6,523 nt of DNA, taken from SBBV01 sp036555425 (lineage in GTDB: Bacteria > Pseudomonadota > Alphaproteobacteria > Bin65). The stretch spans positions 1 to 6,523 of the forward strand of contig DATBLL010000037.1 in NCBI GenBank assembly GCA_036555425.1. The letters are read 5' to 3'. Below the pieces are notes generated by a model. That model made no database searches, was not told the origin of the DNA, and saw only the letters and a program-made list of their open reading frames with translations. Below, piece by piece: positions 1-4,890 of this stretch (position 1 is its first letter; every line of letters begins with the position of its first letter). The position numbers and the translations under genes are program-made.

Positions 1-173
1 AGGACAGCCCGACAGTGCCCTGTCGCCGACCCGCCGGGTCGAGCACGACACAGAGATCGCGCGTCCTGATCCTCGGTCCCCATCCTGGGGCGGCCCCAGC
101 GCCGACCCCGTAGAGAAGCGTGAACCTTGCGGAACCTTCGCTCGTGGAGGATTGACCTCGCCTACCGCAATCA
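1..173. other. Left-edge region with no recognisable gene; three small inverted repeats
   Basis: I recognise no gene here. Short open stretches reach the left edge in several frames, but none has a convincing start, ribosome binding site or protein-like composition, so part of a neighbouring gene beyond the edge cannot be excluded. Three small inverted repeats are visible: GACAG/CTGTC at 11-24, CGACCCG/CGGGTCG at 27-41 and CCCCA/TGGGG at 78-90. A heptamer, GAACCTT, occurs twice close together around 121-138. Nothing matches tRNA, SRP RNA, RNase P RNA or tmRNA signatures that I know. It may be a leader, an intergenic spacer or an unrecognised small RNA. Confidence 0.3.
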
Positions 174-181
174 GAGAAGGG

Positions 182-335
182 CACGGAGGACACGGAGGAC
201 ACGGAGAAGAAAAAGGATTGCGCCGCCCTTGCGGCCCAAGGGCGGCGCAAAGGAGAGGCGGTAGCTCTTAGTTGTCTCTGCTGCGCGCCTTCGCGCGCTA
301 TCCACTCTCTTTTACTTCTCCGTGCCCTCTGTGTT
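182..335. repeat. Composite repeat: 9-bp tandem repeats in inverted copies flanking a hairpin
   Basis: Positions 182-208 carry three tandem 9-bp units of the type CACGGAGGA, the last ending in GAA and followed by an A-rich run. On the opposite strand, 335-305 carry two related units (CACAGAGGG at 333-325, CACGGAGAA at 324-316), again followed by an A-rich run. The two blocks are therefore imperfect inverted copies about 100 bp apart. Between them lie a perfect 13-bp hairpin (218-250) and a GCGCGC-CTT-CGCGCGC motif around 283-298. From memory, CACGGAGG/CACAGAGG blocks paired with CTTCGCG-type motifs recur between genes in many bacterial genomes. That makes this a likely dispersed intergenic repeat and not coding DNA, though a single window cannot prove it. 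Confidence 0.6.
207..250 (-). terminator. Probable intrinsic terminator of kdsB
   Basis: TTGCGCCGCCCTT at 218-230 pairs perfectly with AAGGGCGGCGCAA at 238-250, giving a 13-bp GC-rich stem with a 7-nt loop. Read on the minus strand, the hairpin is followed after three bases by TTTTTCTT (214-207). That is the layout of a rho-independent terminator for leftward transcription, about 120 bp downstream of the kdsB stop. On the plus strand the hairpin is followed by purines, so it would not terminate rightward transcription. The T-run overlaps the tandem repeat, so terminator and repeat may be one element. Confidence 0.6.
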
Positions 336-370
336 TCAATCCCTTCCTTTTCCTTCTCCCCGGCTCCTGT

Positions 371-1120
371 TCACGTCCCTTTCGGCGCCAAGAGGGCGCG
401 GGCGCGTTCCAGATCGGCGGGGGTGTCGACGCCGAAGGGGACGCTGTCGACCAGCGCCGCATCGATGCGCATGCCGGCTTCCAGCGCGCGAAGCTGCTCC
501 AAGCGCTCGCGCTGCTCAAGCGGGCTCGGCGGGAGCGCCACGAAGCGTGCAAGCGCTGCGCGGCGGAACGCGTAGATGCCGATGTGGTGATAGAGCGGCC
601 CGTCGCCGCTCGGCACCGGCGCGCGCGAAAAGTAGAGCGCGCGGGCGACGCGCGCTCCGGGCGCGAAGGCGGTGACGCATTTGACGACGCTCGGCTCGCG
701 CCGCTCGTAGTCCTCGCGGCATTCGGCGACGAGCGTCGCGATATCGACCGCGGGATCGGCGAGCGGCGCCAGCACCGCCCGCACGTAAGCGGGATCGATC
801 GCGGGCAGATCGCCCTGGAGGTTCACGACCAGATCGTGCCGGCCCTCCGGATCGGCCTTGCCGAGCGCCTCGAAGATGCGGTCGGTGCCCGAAGGATGAT
901 GCGCGCCGGTCAGGATCGCGCGGCCGCCGGCGCGCTCGACGGCGTCGGCGATCGCGCGCTCGCCCGCGGCCACGATCACCGGTCCCGCCTTGGCGGCGAC
1001 GGCGCGGCGCCAGACATGCACGATCATCGGCACGCCGTGAATTTCGGCCAAAGGCTTGTCGGGCAGCCGCGTCGCGGCGAGGCGCGCGGGGATGATGACG
1101 ATCGGATTCGGCGCCGCCAA
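371..1120 (-). CDS. kdsB: 3-deoxy-manno-octulosonate cytidylyltransferase (CMP-Kdo synthetase)
   Basis: This cytosolic enzyme activates Kdo with CTP to give CMP-Kdo and pyrophosphate, supplying the sugar that joins lipid A to the LPS core. The protein is 249 residues, normal for the family. The N-terminal nucleotide-binding signature VIIPARLAATRLPDKPL is at residues 8-24, followed by PMIVHVWRRA (31-40) and the HPSGTDRI segment (75-82). VNLQGDLPAIDP (99-110) carries the metal/nucleotide aspartate, with QGDLP where E. coli has QGDEP. HHIGIYAFR (178-186), PSPLEQRERLEQLR (198-211) and GVDTPADLERAR (230-241) are classic KdsB blocks. The start is TTG: an in-frame stop lies nine codons upstream, no ATG or GTG lies between, and AAGGA precedes the TTG by 8 nt. 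It is divergent from the cytochrome c gene. No following gene is visible within the 370 bp downstream. Confidence 0.97.
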   Translation of the reverse strand: MAAPNPIVIIPARLAATRLPDKPLAEIHGVPMIVHVWRRAVAAKAGPVIVAAGERAIADAVERAGGRAILTGAHHPSGTDRIFEALGKADPEGRHDLVVNLQGDLPAIDPAYVRAVLAPLADPAVDIATLVAECREDYERREPSVVKCVTAFAPGARVARALYFSRAPVPSGDGPLYHHIGIYAFRRAALARFVALPPSPLEQRERLEQLRALEAGMRIDAALVDSVPFGVDTPADLERARALLAPKGT

Positions 1121-1128
1121 TTCGTACG

Positions 1129-1133
1129 TCCTT
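1129..1133 (-). promoter_or_regulatory. Ribosome binding site deciding the TTG start of kdsB
   Basis: AAGGA on the minus strand lies 8 nt before the TTG at 1120-1118. It supports that codon as the true start, because no ATG or GTG exists between it and the upstream in-frame stop. I see no convincing -35/-10 pair for kdsB in the divergent spacer. Confidence 0.7.
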
Positions 1134-1201
1134 GCTGAAACGGCTCAGGATTTGCGACACTATGCCGCGCGAAGGCCTTGTTTCCGCGCGCGGCTTCGGA
1201 G

Positions 1202-1230
1202 ATGACGCTGGGAGGCGCGGACCATATAAC
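1202..1230 (+). promoter_or_regulatory. Candidate sigma70-type promoter for the cytochrome c gene
   Basis: ATGACG (1202-1207, four of six matches to TTGACA) and TATAAC (1225-1230, five of six matches to TATAAT) are separated by exactly 17 bp. The pair lies in the 190-bp divergent spacer and points toward the cytochrome gene. Transcription would begin near 1237, leaving a leader of about 74 nt that contains a small ACGG-AAAA-CCGT inverted repeat around 1242-1253. The AT-rich hexamer stands out in an otherwise very GC-rich spacer. Confidence 0.5.
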
Positions 1231-1310
1231 CTTCCGCGCTCACGGAAAACCGTCTTCCCCGGCGCGCCGCCTCGTGCGCGCGGCCGATTTGCGAGCTTCG
1301 AGAGACATCG

Positions 1311-2000
1311 ATGGAATTCAACAAGATCGCCGGCGCCATCCTGGTCACCCTGCTGTCGATGATGGTGATCGCCAAGATCGGCAACACGCTGGTGCCGCCG
1401 TTCCATCCGCCGCACGAAAAGGAGGGCGCCGAGACGCCCGGCCCCAAGGAGCCCGAGACGAAAGAGCCGGAGAAGCCGGTGGCCGAGCTGCTCGCGGCCG
1501 CCGATCCCAAGGCCGGCGAGCGCCGGGCGCAGGCCTGTATCTCGTGCCACAGCTTCGAGAAGGGCGGCGCCAACAAGGTCGGCCCCAATCTCTGGGACGT
1601 CGTCGGCCGCAAGAAGGGCGGCCACGCGGGCTTCGCCTATTCCGACGGCTTGAAGAACGCCGGCGGCGAGTGGACCTTCGAGGACGTCTTCAAGTACCTC
1701 GCCAATCCCGGCGCGATGATTCCGGGCAGCAAGATGGCGTACCGCCTGCCCAACCCGCAGCAGCGCGCGGAAGTGCTGGCATACCTCCGCACGCTCAGCG
1801 ATGCGCCGAAGCCGCTGCCCGCAGTCGAGAAGAAGAGCGAGACGCCGGCGCCCAAGCCCGAGGAGAAGAAGGCGGAGCCGGCGAAGCCCGACGAGAAGAA
1901 GCCCGAGCCGGCCAAGACGGAAGAAAAGAAGGCCGAGCCGCCCAAGCCCGCCGAGGCGCCGAAGCCCGCGACCCCGCCGGCCGAGGAGAAGAAGAACTGA
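1311..2000 (+). CDS. Membrane-anchored class I cytochrome c with a Pro/Lys/Glu-rich C-terminal tail
   Basis: This is a probable respiratory electron carrier held on the periplasmic face of the inner membrane. In the 229-residue protein, residues 8-29 form a hydrophobic segment with no clear cleavage site, read as an uncleaved anchor. Residues 30-58 are a Pro/Glu/Lys linker. A single class I cytochrome c domain spans about 62-165, with heme attachment CISCH at 76-80, KVGPNLWDVVGR at 89-100 and the probable axial methionine M142 in IPGSKMAY. A final LAYLRTLS helix follows (156-163). Family members of the CycM/c552 type pass electrons to aa3 oxidases. Residues 165-229 are an unusual low-complexity tail with decapeptide repeats. 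A weak GAGAG precedes the ATG. The gene diverges from kdsB, lies 43 bp before hisN and may be cotranscribed with it. The oxidase partner is inferred from the family, not seen here. Confidence 0.93.
   Translation: MEFNKIAGAILVTLLSMMVIAKIGNTLVPPFHPPHEKEGAETPGPKEPETKEPEKPVAELLAAADPKAGERRAQACISCHSFEKGGANKVGPNLWDVVGRKKGGHAGFAYSDGLKNAGGEWTFEDVFKYLANPGAMIPGSKMAYRLPNPQQRAEVLAYLRTLSDAPKPLPAVEKKSETPAPKPEEKKAEPAKPDEKKPEPAKTEEKKAEPPKPAEAPKPATPPAEEKKN
1857..1946 (+). repeat. Three 30-bp repeats coding decapeptides in the cytochrome tail
   Basis: The tail has a ten-residue period: PEEKKAEPAK (183-192), PDEKKPEPAK (193-202) and TEEKKAEPPK (203-212). These are coded by three in-frame 30-bp units of similar sequence. 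Looser Pro/Lys/Ala/Glu sequence continues to the stop. Such tracts are extended and charged, like the periplasm-spanning region of TonB, and can change copy number by slippage. Confidence 0.8.
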
Positions 2001-2001
2001 T

Positions 2002-2038
2002 GCCGCGCCGCCGGCCCCCCGCCATTTGGCGGCGCGGC
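2002..2038 (+). promoter_or_regulatory. Strong hairpin in the cytochrome c-hisN gap
   Basis: GCCGCGCCGCC (2002-2012) pairs perfectly with GGCGGCGCGGC (2028-2038), an 11-bp all-GC stem with a 15-nt loop. It begins two bases after the cytochrome stop and ends 5 nt before the hisN ATG. No T-run follows, so it does not look like a rho-independent terminator. It covers the place where the hisN ribosome binding site should be, and the octamer palindrome GGCCGGCC (2036-2043) abuts the start codon. It could stabilise the upstream message, attenuate read-through or limit hisN translation. The role is inference. Confidence 0.5.
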
Positions 2039-2043
2039 CGGCC

Positions 2044-2823
2044 ATGAGCGCGCTCGATCCCGCGCCGCTGCTTGCCTTCGCCAACGTCCTTGCCGATGCG
2101 AGCGGCAAGGTCATCCGGCCCTATTTCCGCTCCGGCATCGGCGTCGACATCAAGGGCGACGGCAGCCCGGTGACCAAGGCCGACCGCGAGGCCGAGGCGG
2201 TCATCCGCGCGCTCATCGCCCGGGAATTCCCCGATCACGGCCTCTACGGCGAAGAGCACGGGCGCTCCAATCCCGACGCCGTCTACGAATGGGTCATCGA
2301 CCCCATCGACGGCACCAAGGCGTTCCTCTGCGGCGTGCCGCTGTTCGGCACCCTCATCGCGCTCTGCGCGAAGGGCCGGCCCATCCTCGGCATCCTCGAT
2401 CAGCCGATCCAGAAAGAGCGCTGGATCGGCCTCAGGGGCCAGGGGACGCTGTTCAACGGCAAGCGCGTGCGCGCGAAGCCGCCGGTGCCGCTCAAGGGTG
2501 CCATCCTCACCTCGACGACGCCCGAAATGTTCACCGGGTGGAAGGCGCCGAAGCACGCGCGCCTCGCCGCCGCCTGTGCCTTCACGCGCTGGGGCGTCGA
2601 TTGCTACGCCGTCGGCATGATCGCCAGCGGCAATGTCGATCTCATGGCCGATGCGCTGTTGAAGCCCTGGGATTTCCTGGCGCTCGTTCCCATCGTCGAG
2701 GAGGCGGGCGGCGTCGTGACCGATTGGATGGGCGCGCCGCTGACGACGAGCTCGGGCGAAACCTTCCTCGCCGCCGCCAATCCCGAGATCCACAAGGCGG
2801 CGCTGGCGTTGCTCGCGGCTTGA
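2044..2823 (+). CDS. hisN: Histidinol-phosphatase, inositol monophosphatase-like (HisN type)
   Basis: This enzyme removes phosphate from L-histidinol phosphate, the penultimate product of histidine biosynthesis, using Mg2+ in the cytosol. The 259-residue protein has the inositol-monophosphatase fold signatures: DGSPVTKADREAE (39-51), GEEHG (69-73) with a metal-binding Glu, and WVIDPIDGTKAF (83-94) with metal ligands D86 and D89. KPWDFLALVPIVEEAGG (207-223) supplies D210. The HisN subfamily is indicated by PLFGTLIAL (99-107), LGILDQPIQKERWIG (115-129), the WGVDCYAVGMIASGNVDL block (183-200) and TDWMGAPL (226-233). ATG at 2044 is chosen because homologs begin just before the ADASGKVIRPYFR segment and the upstream frame overlaps the cytochrome tail. 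No Shine-Dalgarno is visible. A broader IMPase-like phosphatase is possible but less likely. Confidence 0.92.
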   Translation: MSALDPAPLLAFANVLADASGKVIRPYFRSGIGVDIKGDGSPVTKADREAEAVIRALIAREFPDHGLYGEEHGRSNPDAVYEWVIDPIDGTKAFLCGVPLFGTLIALCAKGRPILGILDQPIQKERWIGLRGQGTLFNGKRVRAKPPVPLKGAILTSTTPEMFTGWKAPKHARLAAACAFTRWGVDCYAVGMIASGNVDLMADALLKPWDFLALVPIVEEAGGVVTDWMGAPLTTSSGETFLAAANPEIHKAALALLAA

Positions 2824-2841
2824 GCCGAGAATGCGGTCCCT

Positions 2842-2857
2842 TGTGAACTCGGTCACA
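2842..2857. promoter_or_regulatory. CRP-family operator, exact TGTGA-N6-TCACA
   Basis: TGTGA (2842-2846) and TCACA (2853-2857) are separated by six bases and match the CRP consensus half-sites at all ten positions. The site lies in the 104-bp gap between hisN and the first solute-binding protein gene, 70 bp before that gene's ATG. The best -10 candidate downstream is CACAAT (2881-2886). It would put the transcription start near 2893 and the operator centre near -43, close to the class II activation position, where a poor -35 is expected. Regulation of peptide uptake by a cAMP receptor-like protein is therefore suggested, not shown. Confidence 0.6.
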
Positions 2858-2918
2858 CCGCGTTCGCGGCGCCCGTGCTTCACAATGGTGGTGCCGCGGC
2901 GCCGAGCGCCTCTGCACT

Positions 2919-2924
2919 GAGGGA
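2919..2924 (+). promoter_or_regulatory. Ribosome binding site of the first solute-binding protein gene
   Basis: GAGGGA ends 3 nt before the ATG at 2928. The spacing is short, but the match is purine-rich and is the only one nearby. Together with the Tat signal that starts just after this ATG, it supports 2928 as the start. Confidence 0.5.
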
Positions 2925-2927
2925 CGC

Positions 2928-4790
2928 ATGCCGTATCGATTTTCGCGCCGTCATCTTCTCGCCGGACTGGCCGGGACCGCCGCCGCGGCCTCCACCTGGC
3001 GGCCGGTCTTCGCCGAAGGCGCGGGGGAGACGACCAAAGGGCCCGGCATCGCGATGCACGGCGAGCCCAAGTACAAGCCGGGCTTCGCGCATTTCGACTA
3101 CGTCAATCCCGCGGCGCCCAAGGGCGGTTCGCTCTACGACGGCATCGGTGCCGCCACCTTCGACAACCTCAACCCGTTCATCCTCAAGGGCACGGCGGTC
3201 GGCGGCATCGCCAGCTACGTCTTCGCCACGCTGATGCGCGCCGCCGACGACGAGCCGTTCAGCAACTATGCCTGGGTCGCCCAGGCAATCGAGACGCCCA
3301 ATGACCGCGCCTGGGCGGCGTTCGAGATCGATCCGCGCGCGCGCTTCCACGACGGCTCGCCCCTCACCGCCGAGGACGTGATCTTCTCGTTCGAGACGCT
3401 GATGAGCGACAAGGCCCATCCCACCTATCGCCAATACTACAAGGATGTGGTGAAGGCCGAGCGGGCCGGGCCGATGACCGTGCGCTTCACGTTCAAGAGC
3501 GCCGGCAACAAGGAGCTGCCGCTCATCCTCTGCCAGTTCGCGATCTTCTCGAAGGCCTATTGGTCGAAGCGCGAATTCGACAAGGTGACGCTCGAGCCGC
3601 CGCTCGGCAGCGGGCCCTACAAGGTCGGCCAATTCGCGCCCGGCCGCTTCATCACCTTCGAGCGGGTCAAGGATTACTGGGCGGCCGATTTGCCCGCGTG
3701 CCGCGGCTACGACAATTTCGATGTCGTCCGCGTCGACTACTACCGCGACGAAACGGTGCAGCGTGAAGCATTCAAGGCCGGCGAATACGACTATCACGAG
3801 GAGCGCCAGGCGCTCGCCTGGGCGACGCAATACGAGATAGCGCCGGTGCGCCAGGGCCTCTTGATCAAGCGCCCGGTGCCCAATTCGCGCCCGCAGGGCA
3901 TGCAGGCCTTCATCTTCAATACGCGGCGGCCGATCTTTGCGGATTGGCGCATGCGCCGCGCGTTGACGCTGACATTCGACTTCGAGTGGACCAACAAGAA
4001 CATCTTCTACGGCCAATACGTGCGCACCAAGAGCTACTTCGCCAATTCCGAGCTGGCCTCGCGGGCCCTGCCCGAGGGCGAGGAGCTCAAGATTCTCGAA
4101 GGCTTCAAGGGCCGAGTCCCGGAGAGCGTGTTCAAGGAGCCCTACACGCTTCCCGTCTATGCCGGCGACGGCAATATTCGCGACGGATTGCGCCAGGCGC
4201 TCGCGCTCTTGAAGGAGGCGGGTTGGGAATTCAAGGACGGGCGCCTCATGAAGGGCGGCAGCGCGCTGCGGTTCCAGATCTTGCTCGCGTCGGAGGCCGA
4301 CGAACGCTACACGCTGCCCTATGTGCAGAATCTGAAGCGCCTCGGCGCGATCGTCGACGTGCGCCTCGTCGATCCGACGCAGTACCAGAAGCGAGTCGAG
4401 AAATTCGATTTCGATATGATCAACGGCGGCTGGGGCCAGTCCGAATCGCCCGGCAACGAGCAGCGCGACATGTGGTCGGGCGCCGCCGCCGATCTCGAAG
4501 GCAGCCAGAACTACATCGGCAACAAGGACAAGGCGATCGACGAACTCGTCGACCTCGTCATCAACGCGCCCGACCGCGCGGCGCTGGTGGCGCGCACGCG
4601 GGCGCTCGACCGCGTGCTGCTGCACCATCATTTGGTCGTGCCGGCCTGGTATCTCGACAAGGACCGCATCCTCTATTGGAACAAGTTCGGCCTGCCCGAG
4701 CCGCACCGGCGCGGCACGTCCACGCGCTATTGGTGGTTCGATGCCGCCAAGGCAGCGCGCCTCAAAGGCCGCATCCGCAGCCAGCCCTGA
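2928..4790 (+). CDS. Family 5 extracellular solute-binding protein, YejA-like, Tat-exported
   Basis: This is the periplasmic receptor of a peptide-type ABC importer (SBP_bac_5 family, closest to YejA of the YejABEF system, which takes up peptides and microcin C). The 620 residues are close to the length of E. coli YejA. A twin-arginine signal, SRRHLLAG, is at residues 6-13, with a hydrophobic stretch and likely cleavage after VFA (27-29). There is no lipobox cysteine. YejA-type blocks are HGEPKYKPGFAHFDYVNPAAPKGG (44-67), ARFHDGSPLTAEDVIFSFE (138-156), LGSGPYKV (226-233), FERVKDYW (244-251), AFKAGEYDY (281-289), NTRRPIFADWRMRRAL (331-346), RQALALLKEAGW (422-433) and INGGWGQSESPGNEQRDMW (498-516). 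A tandem paralog follows after 100 bp, and a CRP-like site precedes it. Substrate specificity cannot be read from the sequence. Confidence 0.95.
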   Translation: MPYRFSRRHLLAGLAGTAAAASTWRPVFAEGAGETTKGPGIAMHGEPKYKPGFAHFDYVNPAAPKGGSLYDGIGAATFDNLNPFILKGTAVGGIASYVFATLMRAADDEPFSNYAWVAQAIETPNDRAWAAFEIDPRARFHDGSPLTAEDVIFSFETLMSDKAHPTYRQYYKDVVKAERAGPMTVRFTFKSAGNKELPLILCQFAIFSKAYWSKREFDKVTLEPPLGSGPYKVGQFAPGRFITFERVKDYWAADLPACRGYDNFDVVRVDYYRDETVQREAFKAGEYDYHEERQALAWATQYEIAPVRQGLLIKRPVPNSRPQGMQAFIFNTRRPIFADWRMRRALTLTFDFEWTNKNIFYGQYVRTKSYFANSELASRALPEGEELKILEGFKGRVPESVFKEPYTLPVYAGDGNIRDGLRQALALLKEAGWEFKDGRLMKGGSALRFQILLASEADERYTLPYVQNLKRLGAIVDVRLVDPTQYQKRVEKFDFDMINGGWGQSESPGNEQRDMWSGAAADLEGSQNYIGNKDKAIDELVDLVINAPDRAALVARTRALDRVLLHHHLVVPAWYLDKDRILYWNKFGLPEPHRRGTSTRYWWFDAAKAARLKGRIRSQP

Positions 4791-4812
4791 TCGCCCGGGG
4801 CGCAATCGCAAC

Positions 4813-4823
4813 TTCTTGAAGAA
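4813..4823. promoter_or_regulatory. Short perfect palindrome between the two binding-protein genes
   Basis: TTCTT-G-AAGAA is a perfect 11-bp palindrome in the 100-bp spacer, in one of its few AT-rich patches. It contains a TTGAAG that partly resembles a -35, but no good -10 lies 16-18 bp downstream. It could be a weak operator or may be chance. I see no clear terminator in this gap, so the second gene may be read from the first gene's promoter. Confidence 0.25.
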
Positions 4824-4890
4824 ACGGACATACTTTCGCCATGGCGCAACGATGGTCTACAGTCGTTCCGACCGGGCCCATGAGAACGCC

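Noticed and set aside
218..250. Terminator for a plus-strand gene entering from the left
   Set aside because: No T-run follows the hairpin on the plus strand and no plus-strand gene is recognisable there. The T-run lies on the minus-strand side.
182..335. CRISPR array
   Set aside because: The units are only 9 bp, adjacent with no spacers, and occur in inverted blocks. There are no cas genes in view.
272..1138. Plus-strand open frame of about 290 codons opposite kdsB
   Set aside because: Its Arg/Ala/Asp-rich composition is typical of an antisense frame, it starts inside the repeat block, and kdsB on the other strand is unambiguous.
1801..2043. N-terminal extension of hisN back into the cytochrome tail
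   Set aside because: The extension would be an Arg/Pro/Ser shadow of the repetitive tail. HisN homologs start close to the residues following ATG 2044.
516..2114. Minus-strand open frame of about 530 codons with Leu/Arg/Gly-rich repeats
   Set aside because: It is a shadow: it overlaps kdsB in another frame and is antisense to the cytochrome gene. Its Leu-rich repeats are the antisense reading of the Pro/Lys/Glu tail.
2880..4811. Open frame of about 640 codons on the minus strand opposite the first binding-protein gene, with a similar one at 4762-5856
   Set aside because: Both are antisense shadows caused by strong third-position GC bias. Their low-complexity Arg/Ala/Gly/Leu composition matches no family, while the plus strand encodes clear YejA-like proteins. 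They resemble each other because the sense genes are paralogs.
4829..4834. -10 box (CATACT) for the second binding-protein gene
   Set aside because: The -35 hexamer at the right spacing matches only about half of the consensus, so I do not call a promoter.
4852..4890. Upstream ATG for the second binding-protein gene
   Set aside because: It is in frame and possible, but it has no ribosome binding site and would add 13 residues before the Tat motif, unlike the paralog. It is kept only as an alternative start.
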